From Bacteroidales bacterium (lineage in GTDB: Bacteria; Bacteroidota; Bacteroidia; Bacteroidales; F082), in contig JAFZDU010000030.1 in assembly GCA_017561025.1 (NCBI GenBank), positions 1 through 53,279 of the forward strand: 53,279 nt of DNA, written 5' to 3'. The notes under the pieces were generated by a model, which did not search any database, was not told the DNA's origin, and saw only the letters and a list, made by a program, of their open reading frames with translations. Within the stretch, counting starts at the first letter, position 1; the number at the start of each line of letters is the position of its first letter. The position numbers and the translations under genes were made by a program. Below, piece after piece: positions 13,611-22,117 of this stretch.

Positions 13611-13660
13611 CTATTACCACATTACTAGAAAATTTCGGATTAACATTAAAAATTAATATT

Positions 13661-15232
13661 ATGAAAAATATATTTTTTACAATATTACTATTATCGTCAT
13701 TAACGATAATGTCCCAAACTCCATTTATTGAACCATCATGGGATTTGATTCCAAATAATAATACTGACAAAGAAGGTTTGATGCCATTTAGTATAATAGA
13801 AACCAATGATGAGTGTTACATAGTTTCCTTAATTCATAGACCTAATGATTCAGATGCTAAAGATAGTGCCATAGAAAGTAGTAACCTTGCAAAAATAGTT
13901 AAATTTGATAATAATGGCAATATGTTGCATGAAATAGAATTGCAATTCAACAATAGCTACTATGTCCAAGATGTAAAACTTTATGTTTGGAACGATACAA
14001 TAAATGTTTTTAGCCAACTTGTTACAGTAAAAGGAGACCATTTTGTGTTGATGCATTCTTATCTTTTTGATGATTTAAGTATGAGTGAACAAAACGAAAT
14101 ATGGAGAAAGGAATTTGATGATGGATTAGGATGGCGTAGTATTATGAGTACACATCCATTAATTGATGAGAATGGTTGCAGAACATTTCATTTTGAATAT
14201 TATACACCTATGTCATTTGACTATACTGCAATATTTTTAAAATTGGATACAAATTTTAATGTTATTTCGGAATATGAATATGATGTATTTAATGATTTAA
14301 ATAATGCAATATCTTTGCCTAACCCATTGATGTACAATGTAGATTCTACACAATACTATTATGTTTCATTCAGTGCGAATTCTCCATATTATTATTTTAT
14401 GAATGTTCTTGATATGGATTTTAATTTGGTGGAACAGATACCACTTGAATCGAATCCTGCCGCAGACTTGCTAGGTTTTGGTGGATATTGGTGTCAGAAT
14501 CCATATGATGGTAAAACATATGCTTTTGGATTGGTTACTCATCCAAATATCAAAAGCGAAATAGGTGCATTTAAAATAGATGTTGATAGTGAAAGCGTTG
14601 TTTTTAAAAGATTATCACATACATCAAACGAAATTAAAAACAGTATCTTACTTGATGAAAATCTATGTTTTTTGCCTGATGGTAAAATTATAGGATGTGC
14701 CATTTATGATGTTACGGATTTTTTGGGATATAAGCAAGATGCTTATTATGCGTATATTCCTCTGTTTGACACAAATATGAAAAAGATATCAGAATGGTAT
14801 TATACATTAGGTTATGAATACAATATGTTTTTGTATGACATACATGCCACCCAAGACAATGGTGTTATATTTCTAGGATATATTCGTTATATGCAAGACA
14901 ATGAAATCTTCAATGAACCATATATCGTCAAATTCCCGGCATCAGCCTTTGATCCCGACAACATCGAAGAAGCCCACGCTCACGGTTTACATCTCGCTGT
15001 CGCTTATCCAAATCCAGGTGGCGATATAATGAATATAAGAACTGGGTTGAGAAATGCCGTTTTAAGTGTTTATGATTTACAAGGAAGAAAGATCCATGAG
15101 CAGGAAATAACAGATGACATTACTTCGGTTGATGCTTCGGGTTGGCAAAGTGGAACCTATATTTGGAAATTAGGAATGAGGAATGAGGAATTAGGAATTA
15201 AAGAAGTAGAGTGCGGAAAATGGGTGAAATAG
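13661..15232 (+). CDS. exported protein with T9SS type A sorting domain (paralogue 2)
   Basis: This 523-residue protein has a signal peptide (MKNIFFTILLLSSLTIMSQ). Its body has turn-rich units (GNMLHEIEL, DNGVIFLGYIRY) like those of the preceding gene but with low residue identity. The sorting domain from PASAFDPDNIEEAHAH onward is nearly identical to that of paralogue 1, including RTGLRNAVLSVYDLQGRKIH. The C-terminus again contains KLGMRNEELGIKE followed by VECGKWVK. No promoter box was found in the 133-base gap, so it may be read from the upstream gene. It is likely a T9SS cargo exposed on the surface; its substrate or ligand is not visible. Confidence 0.8.
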   Translation: MKNIFFTILLLSSLTIMSQTPFIEPSWDLIPNNNTDKEGLMPFSIIETNDECYIVSLIHRPNDSDAKDSAIESSNLAKIVKFDNNGNMLHEIELQFNNSYYVQDVKLYVWNDTINVFSQLVTVKGDHFVLMHSYLFDDLSMSEQNEIWRKEFDDGLGWRSIMSTHPLIDENGCRTFHFEYYTPMSFDYTAIFLKLDTNFNVISEYEYDVFNDLNNAISLPNPLMYNVDSTQYYYVSFSANSPYYYFMNVLDMDFNLVEQIPLESNPAADLLGFGGYWCQNPYDGKTYAFGLVTHPNIKSEIGAFKIDVDSESVVFKRLSHTSNEIKNSILLDENLCFLPDGKIIGCAIYDVTDFLGYKQDAYYAYIPLFDTNMKKISEWYYTLGYEYNMFLYDIHATQDNGVIFLGYIRYMQDNEIFNEPYIVKFPASAFDPDNIEEAHAHGLHLAVAYPNPGGDIMNIRTGLRNAVLSVYDLQGRKIHEQEITDDITSVDASGWQSGTYIWKLGMRNEELGIKEVECGKWVK

Positions 15233-15323
15233 GATCTGAGGAACTGAGGATTTAAGGATCTGAGGAGTTCAGGGTATCAGGGTATCAGGAGTTCATGAGG
15301 ATAATTAGTGATATTTCACGTAG

Positions 15324-15347
15324 AGCCGCACCGCCGTGCGGCTTTTT
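15324..15347 (+). terminator. GC-rich terminator after the 13661 gene
   Basis: AGCCGCAC and GTGCGGCT pair perfectly around CGCC and are followed by five T. The same hairpin with its GTAG upstream flank occurs at 42783-42808. Confidence 0.8.
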
Positions 15348-15350
15348 AAT

Positions 15351-15428
15351 TACGACAGAAAAAATCATCCACATTTCTGTCGCGCTTTCGGCGCTTTGAT
15401 TTTTTTGTGTAAACTTTTGCAGGGGTTC
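15351..15428. repeat. TTTCGGC inverted repeat, copy C (5' arm shortened)
   Basis: TACGACAGAA and TTCTGTCG pair, and the 3' part TCGCGCTTTCGGCGCTTTGA plus the flank to TTGCAGGGGTTC matches copy B. The outer 5' arm is missing where the element abuts the terminator. Confidence 0.7.
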
Positions 15429-15506
15429 CGCGCTATGCGCTTCACCGCCTGCCAAGTCAAGTCTCTCGCAAAGGCGCAAAGTATCGCAAAGTAGTTCTCT
15501 GTGTTG

Positions 15507-15554
15507 CTCTGCGTCTTTGCGAGAAAGGAAAACACTTCGACAGGCTCAGTGACT
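15507..15554. repeat. CTCTGCGTCTTTGCGA element joined to a TTCGACAGGCTCAG unit
   Basis: The 16-base core at 15507-15522 is found again inside the coding region at 39184-39199. The unit at 15534-15554 belongs to the palindromic family seen at 8608 and 38646. Confidence 0.7.
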
Positions 15555-15592
15555 TGGTTCAAAGCTCGCGGCTCAGAGTTAGCAGCCCCTCT

Positions 15593-15675
15593 GCGTTAGG
15601 GATTGGAGCGGCATCCTTTTGAAGCGCAGCGGAAAAAGATATAGCGGAAAGCCCGACGGCGGAGCCGGAACGCCC
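15593..15675. repeat. AGCGGCATCCTTTTGAAG structured repeat
   Basis: GGAGCGGCATCC and the later ATAGCGGAAAGCCCG form part of a long, GC-richer intergenic element of a kind I know from many Bacteroidetes genomes. It stands out from the AT-rich surroundings. No frame is preserved. Confidence 0.55.
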
Positions 15676-15680
15676 TGATA

Positions 15681-15770
15681 AAGACAACAGTCAACGGACA
15701 ACAGCTATCGTGTACGGTGCCTGAGCCTGTCGAAGGCACAACGCTCGGCGCTTCGACAGGCTCAGCGACC
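15681..15770. repeat. palindromic repeat cluster (intergenic version)
   Basis: ACAACAGTCAACGGACAACA (from 15683), the CCTGAGCCTGTCGAAGGC unit (15717-15739) and GCTTCGACAGGCTCAGCGAC (15750-15770) appear in the same order as in the coding copies at 8489 and 38480. Here they lie outside any gene. Confidence 0.8.
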
Positions 15771-15837
15771 GAATCCAAAAAAAACTCCTAATTCCTAACT
15801 AAAAAAACTTTAGCCTTTAGCCTTTAGCCTTTTTTCA

Positions 15838-15845
15838 TATCTTTG
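15838..15845 (+). promoter_or_regulatory. -7 promoter box of ahcY
   Basis: TATCTTTG, 34 bases before the ATG. Confidence 0.7.
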
Positions 15846-15879
15846 CATTCTTAGAAAAATTAATATAAAACACCATATC

Positions 15880-17307
15880 ATGAACGAAAAATTAAAACAA
15901 AAAGACCTCCCTTATTTGGTAGCAGATATGGATCTCGTCGATTGGGGAAGAAAAGAAATAGAAGTATCAGAACATGAAATGCCAGGTTTGATGGCGCTTC
16001 GTAAGAAATACGGTACAGAGAAACCTCTCGCTGGCGCTCGTATCAGCGGTTCTTTGCACATGACAATACAGACAGCAATTTTGATTGAGACATTGGTTGA
16101 ACTCGGCGCTGAAGTACGCTGGGCAAGCTGTAACATCTTCTCAACACAAGATCACGCTGCAGCAGCAATAGCAGCAGCTGGCACAGCAGTATTTGCTTGG
16201 AAAGGCGAGTCGTTGGAAGATTACTGGTGGTGCACAATGAGAGCTCTCACATTCCCTGATGACAAAGGTCCAGATTTGATCGTTGACGATGGCGGCGACG
16301 CAACTTTGTTAATCCACAAAGGCTACGACTGCGAAAACGACCCATCTCTCATGGACGTTGAACCAAGCAACGCAGAAGAAGCTGCTCTTATGTCAGTGAT
16401 CAAAGCTACTTACGCAGAAAATCCTAACCACTGGCACGAAGTCGTAGCTAACTGGAAAGGCGTTTCTGAAGAGACAACAACAGGCGTTCACCGTTTGTAC
16501 CAAATGAAAGAACAAGGCAAACTCCTCGTTCCTGCTATCAACGTTAACGACAGCGTTACAAAATCAAAATTCGACAACCTCTACGGATGCCGCGAATCTC
16601 TCGCCGACGGTATCAAACGCGCTACCGACGTTATGCTCGCTGGTAAAGTCGTTGTAGTTCTCGGATATGGCGATGTCGGTAAAGGCTGCGCTCACTCAAT
16701 GCGCTCTTACGGTGCAAGAGTCATCGTGACAGAAATCGACCCTATCTGCGCTCTCCAAGCTGCAATGGAAGGCTTCGAAGTCACAACAGTGGAAGAAGCT
16801 GTTAAAGAAGGTAATGTTTATGTTACATGTACAGGCAACCGCGACGTCATCACTCTCGAGACAATGCTCCAGATGAAAGACCAAGCTATCGTATGTAACA
16901 TCGGTCACTTCGATAATGAAATTCAAGTGTCAGCTTTGGAAAATCTTCCTGGCGTCAAGAAAGTCAACATCAAGCCACAAGTTGACAAATATATCTTGCC
17001 AAACGGCAACTCAATCTTCATCCTTGCTGAAGGTCGTTTGGTTAACCTCGGTTGTGCAACAGGTCACGCAAGCTTCGTAATGAGTAACTCATTCACTAAC
17101 CAGACTTTGGCTCAGTTAGATTTATGGAAGAACAGAGGCAACTATCCTGTTGACGTCTATTGCTTGCCAAAATATCTCGATGAAGAAGTAGCAAGATTGC
17201 ACCTCGAAAAAATCGGTGTCAAATTGACCAAACTCACACAAGAACAAGCAGATTATATCGGAGTTCCTGTAGACGGTCCATTCAAATCAGACATTTACAG
17301 ATATTAA
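15880..17307 (+). CDS. ahcY: S-adenosylhomocysteine hydrolase
   Basis: This 475-residue cytosolic NAD-dependent enzyme splits S-adenosylhomocysteine into adenosine and homocysteine, clearing the product of methylation reactions. Family marks include [10 protein letters not shown] (58-67), [18 protein letters not shown] (81-98), and [10 protein letters not shown] with [13 protein letters not shown] (221-233). They also include the NAD-binding GYGDVGKG (262-269), FDNEI after CNIGH, and the C-terminal [10 protein letters not shown] that closes the NAD site. The bacterial insert around NPNHWHEV is present. It has its own promoter box and ends at a hairpin, so it is transcribed alone. Codons are optimised compared with the repeat-rich neighbours. 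Confidence 0.98.
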   Translation: MNEKLKQKDLPYLVADMDLVDWGRKEIEVSEHEMPGLMALRKKYGTEKPLAGARISGSLHMTIQTAILIETLVELGAEVRWASCNIFSTQDHAAAAIAAAGTAVFAWKGESLEDYWWCTMRALTFPDDKGPDLIVDDGGDATLLIHKGYDCENDPSLMDVEPSNAEEAALMSVIKATYAENPNHWHEVVANWKGVSEETTTGVHRLYQMKEQGKLLVPAINVNDSVTKSKFDNLYGCRESLADGIKRATDVMLAGKVVVVLGYGDVGKGCAHSMRSYGARVIVTEIDPICALQAAMEGFEVTTVEEAVKEGNVYVTCTGNRDVITLETMLQMKDQAIVCNIGHFDNEIQVSALENLPGVKKVNIKPQVDKYILPNGNSIFILAEGRLVNLGCATGHASFVMSNSFTNQTLAQLDLWKNRGNYPVDVYCLPKYLDEEVARLHLEKIGVKLTKLTQEQADYIGVPVDGPFKSDIYRY

Positions 17308-17327
17308 TAGATTGCTGAATAAAAAAG

Positions 17328-17364
17328 AAATAGCACTTAGGATTCTAGGTGCTATTTTTTTTAT
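17328..17364 (+). terminator. terminator of ahcY, shared with the convergent gene
   Basis: AAATAGCACTTAG and CTAGGTGCTATTT pair over 13 positions with one G-U, followed by eight T. The minus-strand gene ends at 17380, so the hairpin can serve both directions. Confidence 0.8.
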
Positions 17365-17379
17365 ATACGTTGGAATGTT

Positions 17380-17808
17380 CTATCTGAATACTCTCAGGGT
17401 CCTGCCGTCATATTGTGTACGGTATTGAATCAGAGGATAGCCTTGGTAGCCTTGAGTGAAAATCTGTCCGTCCAATATGCTGTATCTGACGTTAAGGCAG
17501 GTGTCGACTACGAAAGGGAAGTCTACTATGAGTCTGGAGTTGTCGCCGCAGACGTTAGGGTCGTTAGGTGACTGTCGTTCATAAGCTTTGAACTCGTCTT
17601 GAGAATAACGATAGATGATGATGCCTCTGCTTTTAGGAGGAGCGCTGACATACATCCATCCGCTGACGGTGTTCAGTTCATAGTACATCGTTGAGTTAGG
17701 CTCTATGCTGAAGTTGATATATGCTTCAGGTATATTAGGATTGTGAGGCGTGTCGTCACAGGAAAACAAGCCGAACAAAAGAAGTGATATGACAAAAATA
17801 TTTTTCAT
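17380..17808 (-). CDS. Rieske-like lipoprotein without iron-sulfur ligands
   Basis: The ATG at 17806-17808 gives 142 residues with a lipobox (LLFGLFSC). An ATG seven codons further upstream lies beside the promoter box and is less likely. The body has GIIIYRYSQDEFKAYERQSP, NSRLIVDFPFVVDTCLN, and YPLIQYRTQYDGRTLRV. This order resembles Bacteroidetes lipoproteins with a Rieske-type [2Fe-2S] fold, where ..YR.S.DEF.AYDR.CP, then a Cys/His pair, then PL..YR..FDG recur. The Cys-x-His and Cys-x2-His ligands of true Rieske proteins are not present, so electron transfer is doubtful. The fold assignment is from memory of the family and moderately secure. Confidence 0.6.
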   Translation of the reverse strand: MKNIFVISLLLFGLFSCDDTPHNPNIPEAYINFSIEPNSTMYYELNTVSGWMYVSAPPKSRGIIIYRYSQDEFKAYERQSPNDPNVCGDNSRLIVDFPFVVDTCLNVRYSILDGQIFTQGYQGYPLIQYRTQYDGRTLRVFR

Positions 17809-17818
17809 AATTCGAAAA

Positions 17819-17826
17819 CAAAAATA
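17819..17826 (-). promoter_or_regulatory. -7 promoter box for the 17380 lipoprotein
   Basis: TATTTTTG on the minus strand, 10 bases before the ATG at 17808. Confidence 0.55.
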
Positions 17827-17952
17827 CAACTAATTTGTTTAAATGTTAAAAATGAAATTATAACTTTTTCTGTTTTGTTGGAAAATACAAAGACAGCTAT
17901 GATATATAACGAATAATTACATTGTTTTTATTGTGGATAAACGGATTTTTTT

Positions 17953-17960
17953 TATGTTTG
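17953..17960 (+). promoter_or_regulatory. -7 promoter box of the kinase/LytTR operon
   Basis: TATGTTTG, about 50 bases before the chosen ATG at 18012. Confidence 0.55.
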
Positions 17961-18011
17961 TAAAAAATATAATAACGAGAGTTGAGAGTGTATAAAGTGA
18001 TGGTTGATAAT

Positions 18012-21000
18012 ATGAAACATGTTTTTCTTGTCGTTGTTGTTATGCTTTCTTTGCAAATGCTGGGACAGGAAAATAGCCTGCAGTCCTATGTTCTCAATAA
18101 GGATATAGCAGCCAATACTATAACCAACAGCTATCTTAGTTCCAATATAGTTACGGCTATCGCTCAGGATGATAATGGCATGATGTGGTTCGGAACAAAA
18201 CGAGGACTTAACTCATTCGACAGCTATAATTTCGAGGAATATAACCAGGCCGATGGTATTATCAATGCGACTATCACCGACATTGTGCCTTATGGCGACA
18301 CTCTTTTCATTGCCACGGAAAAAGGCCTTTGTATTTATAATATCAAGAATAAAACGGCGAACAACTACTTCGCTAATATAGACACACTTGTATTGCCTGA
18401 CAATTACATTTATCATATTGCCAAGCCTATAAATAACAGGATGACGATATGTACAAAAGGCGGCACTTCGGTTTACGACTTGGCGACGAAGAGCTTTTAT
18501 ATTCCTAGAATCAACAATTACTTCCCTGAATATGAGGTGAAGCAGATAGAATATGTTGAACATGACAACTCTTGGTGGCTTGCTACTTCAAAAGGATTGC
18601 TGAGGTATCAGGATGAGAACCAGTCTATACGGCATTTCTATCATATTAAAGATGTGTCAAATTCACTACCAGACAACAATCTTCGTTGTATGTATAAAAT
18701 CGACGACAACAGGATTTTTATTGGTACATCAAATGGATTGTGTCTTTTGGATGTGGAGAAAGAACAGATAGAAAGGATAAACCTTAATGCTATGATGTCG
18801 TATCAGTCCAATAAGATAGATGTCTCAAAAATCATAGCATTCAATGAAGAGGAGATAATGATAGCAACATATACTGATGGCTTGTACATTTATAACCATA
18901 AGGATAACACAGCTACTCATATATCTAAGTTTGACAGGCTTAATGCGATATCAGATAATAATGTCTTCGATATTTTTAAAGATGTCAATGGCTCGGTATG
19001 GATTGCGACTTACGCGGGCCTGAATCGTTTTGAAAACAATCTGGCGAATTTCTCTACCATAAGCATATTTCAGAATGGCTATATATTGTCTATCAACTAT
19101 TTTCTGGAGATGGATAAAGATGATTTTCTTGTAGGAACGGAATCAGGCATTAAGGTGTTTAATATTAATGATGAGTCTGTCGAAGATTTCAAGACCTATT
19201 TCAATTCCAGGGAAGATTATTTCGAGTCGCTTTATGTATATTGCTTATATCTGGATTCTGACAGCTGTCTTTGGGTTGGAACGCGTAACGAAGGCTTGTA
19301 TATATACGACATAAAATCTGATGAGGCTGTTAATGTCTCTAAAGAGTATGACATCCCGAATCTTAAACATGCTGTTGTAAGAGGACTTGATCGCGATGAA
19401 TATGGTAATATGTGGGTTGCAACAAATGTGGGCCTGTGCCGTATCGATGTCAAAGACAAAACCCATTCGTTCTATAATTTCGATAAGAGAAATAAGAAGT
19501 CGCTTCCATACGATGATTTGTTTGATTTGATGCTCGCCGACAATGCGCTCTATGTCACGACTGGCGACGGGCTCGCTATTTACAGTTACGAGACAAACGA
19601 CTTCACTCGTTATTATATCCCTGATTCCTTGATGAAAGGCGATGTGGTCAACAACAACGCACTATTTGATATTGTTGATGGCGGCAACGGCAAGTATTAT
19701 ATAGGTTCGTATTCAAGTGGCATGTTGGCTTTCAGTCCTGATACTAAGACATTCAAGTCGTCTAAAATCAATAACAATCTTGGAATCATGGTATATGCCA
19801 TCATTCCTGATGAAAACGGATATCTATGGGCGAGTACCAGCAAGGGAATCGTGAAATACAGTTTAAGGACCAAGGCTATTACCATTTATGACAAGAGCGA
19901 CGGACTTCAAGGCAATGAGTTTGTCCCTAATGCTTTTTTGAGAAGCAGCAATGGTGCGCTTTTCTTTGGAGGATTCAGCGGATTTAACTATTTCAAGCCA
20001 AAAGATATCCAGCTGGAAAGAAAAGTGCCAGAAGTCATCATCACTAAGCTGCAGACCAATAGCGGGAAGAAATACCGTTATCTCACCCATGGCGATACTA
20101 TACATCTTACATATAAGGACAATTCTTTTGAGGTCGGCTTCGCTACATTGAACTTATTGAGAAAAAATATGGTGAAGTATTCATGCATGCTCGATAATTA
20201 CGATAATGAATGGATCTTGTGTAATTCGGCACATAGATATGCTGATTACCACAAGCTGCGTCCAGGAACGTATGTGTTTAAGTTAAAGGCGGCCAATGAA
20301 GTGAATATGTGGATGGAAAATTCATTGGAATTGACGATAATAATACATCCAGCCTGGTATCAGAGAGCTTCGTTTAAGATAATCGTGATGTTTATACTTG
20401 TTACACTTGCGTATGTTATCGTAAGACATAGGAGCAGGGTGATTATGCAGAAGAGAGAGCAGAGACGGAAAATCAATGAACTTGAGATGCAGATGGCACA
20501 GCTGAAACAGAAGACATTGCAGCTGCAGATGAATCCTCATGTGATTTTCAACACATTGAATAGCATACAGCAATATATAATAGAGCACGATGTGGATAAG
20601 GCAGTCAGTTATCTTTCTAGTTTCTCAAAGCTGATGAGGAGGATATTGAACAACTCCAATGAGAAATTTATACCATTGTCGGATGAGATAGATGCTGTAA
20701 GTCTATACCTTAACCTGGAGTCGATGCGTTTGGGCAATCGTTTTTCGTATGAGATAAGTGTTGCTCCTGATCTTGATGCCGATAATATAGAAGTGGCGCC
20801 TTTGATAATACAGCCTTTTGTGGAGAATGCCATCATTCACGGACTTGTTCCAAAGAAAGAGAACTGTTTCCTTAAGGTGGCTTTGTCTAAGGCAGATGAA
20901 GGAAAACTCCTTTGTGTTATAGAAGATAATGGAGTTGGAAGAAAATATTCAGAGAAGTTGAAACAGAAGAATGGCTCGCATAAGTCATATGGCATGAGTA

Positions 21001-21134
21001 TCACACGTCGTCGACTTGAGATGTTGAGTAGGATTTCTAATGACGACTTCAGCGTTGATATAGTGGATTTGTATGACGACAAAGGAGAAGCCTCTGGTAC
21101 GAGAATCAATATAATGATAAGTTATCACGTTTGA
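18012..21134 (+). CDS. sensor histidine kinase with Reg_prop propellers, LytS type
   Basis: The ATG at 18012 gives about 1040 residues and a proper signal peptide (MKHVFLVVVVMLSLQMLGQ). Two seven-bladed periplasmic propellers follow, with blade motifs such as DDNGMMWFGTKRGL, DVNGSVWIATYAGL, EYGNMWVATNVGL and ENGYLWASTSKGI. A Y_Y_Y-type Ig-like domain comes next (around VGFATLNLLRKNMVKYSCMLD), then one membrane helix (IIVMFILVTLAYVIV). The cytosolic kinase is of the LytS class, with the phospho-acceptor motif QMNPHVIFNTLNSIQQY near residue 842 and the ATP-site motif ENAIIHGLVPK. No receiver is fused. The response regulator follows 25 bases later. Ligand unknown; such sensors often respond to glycans or envelope signals. 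Confidence 0.92.
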   Translation: MKHVFLVVVVMLSLQMLGQENSLQSYVLNKDIAANTITNSYLSSNIVTAIAQDDNGMMWFGTKRGLNSFDSYNFEEYNQADGIINATITDIVPYGDTLFIATEKGLCIYNIKNKTANNYFANIDTLVLPDNYIYHIAKPINNRMTICTKGGTSVYDLATKSFYIPRINNYFPEYEVKQIEYVEHDNSWWLATSKGLLRYQDENQSIRHFYHIKDVSNSLPDNNLRCMYKIDDNRIFIGTSNGLCLLDVEKEQIERINLNAMMSYQSNKIDVSKIIAFNEEEIMIATYTDGLYIYNHKDNTATHISKFDRLNAISDNNVFDIFKDVNGSVWIATYAGLNRFENNLANFSTISIFQNGYILSINYFLEMDKDDFLVGTESGIKVFNINDESVEDFKTYFNSREDYFESLYVYCLYLDSDSCLWVGTRNEGLYIYDIKSDEAVNVSKEYDIPNLKHAVVRGLDRDEYGNMWVATNVGLCRIDVKDKTHSFYNFDKRNKKSLPYDDLFDLMLADNALYVTTGDGLAIYSYETNDFTRYYIPDSLMKGDVVNNNALFDIVDGGNGKYYIGSYSSGMLAFSPDTKTFKSSKINNNLGIMVYAIIPDENGYLWASTSKGIVKYSLRTKAITIYDKSDGLQGNEFVPNAFLRSSNGALFFGGFSGFNYFKPKDIQLERKVPEVIITKLQTNSGKKYRYLTHGDTIHLTYKDNSFEVGFATLNLLRKNMVKYSCMLDNYDNEWILCNSAHRYADYHKLRPGTYVFKLKAANEVNMWMENSLELTIIIHPAWYQRASFKIIVMFILVTLAYVIVRHRSRVIMQKREQRRKINELEMQMAQLKQKTLQLQMNPHVIFNTLNSIQQYIIEHDVDKAVSYLSSFSKLMRRILNNSNEKFIPLSDEIDAVSLYLNLESMRLGNRFSYEISVAPDLDADNIEVAPLIIQPFVENAIIHGLVPKKENCFLKVALSKADEGKLLCVIEDNGVGRKYSEKLKQKNGSHKSYGMSITRRRLEMLSRISNDDFSVDIVDLYDDKGEASGTRINIMISYHV

Positions 21135-21159
21135 TATTAATTAATAAGGTATAAATAAT

Positions 21160-21906
21160 ATGATAAGATGTGTTATTGTTGAAGACGAGGAAATGGCTCG
21201 TAGAGTGTTGAAGTCGCTGCTTGCGCAATATTGTAAAGATGTTATGGTATGTGCAGAAGCTGATGATATAACATCAGGGCAGGAAATGATAGAAGCATTT
21301 CGTCCTGATCTGGTTTTTCTTGATATAGAGATGCCAGGAGGAAGCGGTTTTAAGTTGTTGAGTAACATACAGGATATAGATTTTGAGGTGGTGTTTATCA
21401 CTGCATATGAACAGTTTGCTATCAAGGCTATCAGGCACGACGCCCTCGATTATCTCTTAAAGCCTGTCGACCCTAAGGAGCTTGTGGCTGCTGTGGAGAA
21501 GGTGAAAGACGCCAAATACAAGAAGACGCTTAAGAGACAGTACGACAGCCTGTTAAAGAATATCGACCCTGAACAGTTGGTTGTAAGAAAGATAAGCATC
21601 TCGACATCAGACAAGATACATCTTATAGAAGTCGATGATATAATACGCTGCGAATCTGACAATTATTATACGATAATATTCTTTAAAGACGGAACAAGTC
21701 TTATGGTAAGCAAGACCTTGAAAGAGATGGAGCAGAAACTCGAAGAGTATGATTTCGTAAGAACGCATAAATCTCATTTGGTAAATATGAGGTGTATTAT
21801 GAATTTTATTAAAGACGAGATGATGGTAGTGATGACTGATGGGATGAAAGTGCCGGTGTCGAAACGAAAAAAAGAGAAAATTTTGGAAATTATTAATAAT
21901 TTGTGA
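21160..21906 (+). CDS. LytTR-family response regulator
   Basis: This 248-residue protein has a receiver (1-120) with acidic pocket VEDEE, phospho-acceptor Asp55 in LVFLDIEMPG, Thr/Ala in ITAYEQFAIKAI and Lys101 in LLKPVD. A LytTR DNA-binding domain (about 138-248) carries IHLIEVDDIIRCESDNYYT, VRTHKSHLVN and VPVSKRKKEKI. It is the cognate partner of the upstream LytS-type kinase and should bind direct repeats in target promoters as a dimer. It lies in the same transcription unit, which ends at the 21937-22018 hairpin. The highly expressed TonB receptor unit begins just beyond, a plausible but unproven target. Confidence 0.95.
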   Translation: MIRCVIVEDEEMARRVLKSLLAQYCKDVMVCAEADDITSGQEMIEAFRPDLVFLDIEMPGGSGFKLLSNIQDIDFEVVFITAYEQFAIKAIRHDALDYLLKPVDPKELVAAVEKVKDAKYKKTLKRQYDSLLKNIDPEQLVVRKISISTSDKIHLIEVDDIIRCESDNYYTIIFFKDGTSLMVSKTLKEMEQKLEEYDFVRTHKSHLVNMRCIMNFIKDEMMVVMTDGMKVPVSKRKKEKILEIINNL

Positions 21907-21936
21907 AAAAACTAAAGAGGTCTTTTGCAAAAAACG

Positions 21937-22018
21937 AAAAAATATCCACAAAACAGGCTTTAATATGTTAAAAAACAGTATGTTAAAGTATATTAAGACT
22001 GTTGTGGATATTTTTTTT
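21937..22018. terminator. long inverted repeat between the regulator and the TonB unit
   Basis: AAAAAATATCCACAA...CAG (21937-21956) pairs with CTGTTGTGGATATTTTTT (21999-22016), with a two-base bulge and a loop of about 42 bases. The T-run on the + side makes it a terminator for the kinase/LytTR operon. Confidence 0.65.
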
Positions 22019-22060
22019 CATTAAAATTAAATTTTCTTTATTTTATTAAAATATTTGTCG

Positions 22061-22068
22061 TATCTTTG
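22061..22068 (+). promoter_or_regulatory. -7 promoter box of the TonB-receptor unit
   Basis: TATCTTTG, 49 bases before the ATG at 22118. The preceding stretch is very AT-rich. Confidence 0.65.
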
Positions 22069-22117
22069 AACTCCTTTTAACGAACAAATTGAGTAGTATA
22101 ACATAAAATTTCAAGGT

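Larger units (their letters stand above)
15233..15837. other. gene-free island of dispersed repeats
   Basis: About 600 bases between the 13661 gene and ahcY hold no credible gene. In order they hold GGATCTGAGGAACTGAGG runs, a GC-rich terminator (15324), copy C of the inverted repeat (15351) and a CTCTGCGTCTTTGCGA element (15507). An AGCGGCATCCTTTTGAAG element (15593), the CCTGAGCCTGTCGAAGGC palindrome pair (15717-15770) and TTAGCCTTTAGCC runs (15809-15833) follow. Confidence 0.7.

Noticed and set aside
21937-22018. Inverted repeat as insertion-sequence ends
   Set aside because: No transposase lies between the arms (42 bases) and there is no sign of a target duplication.
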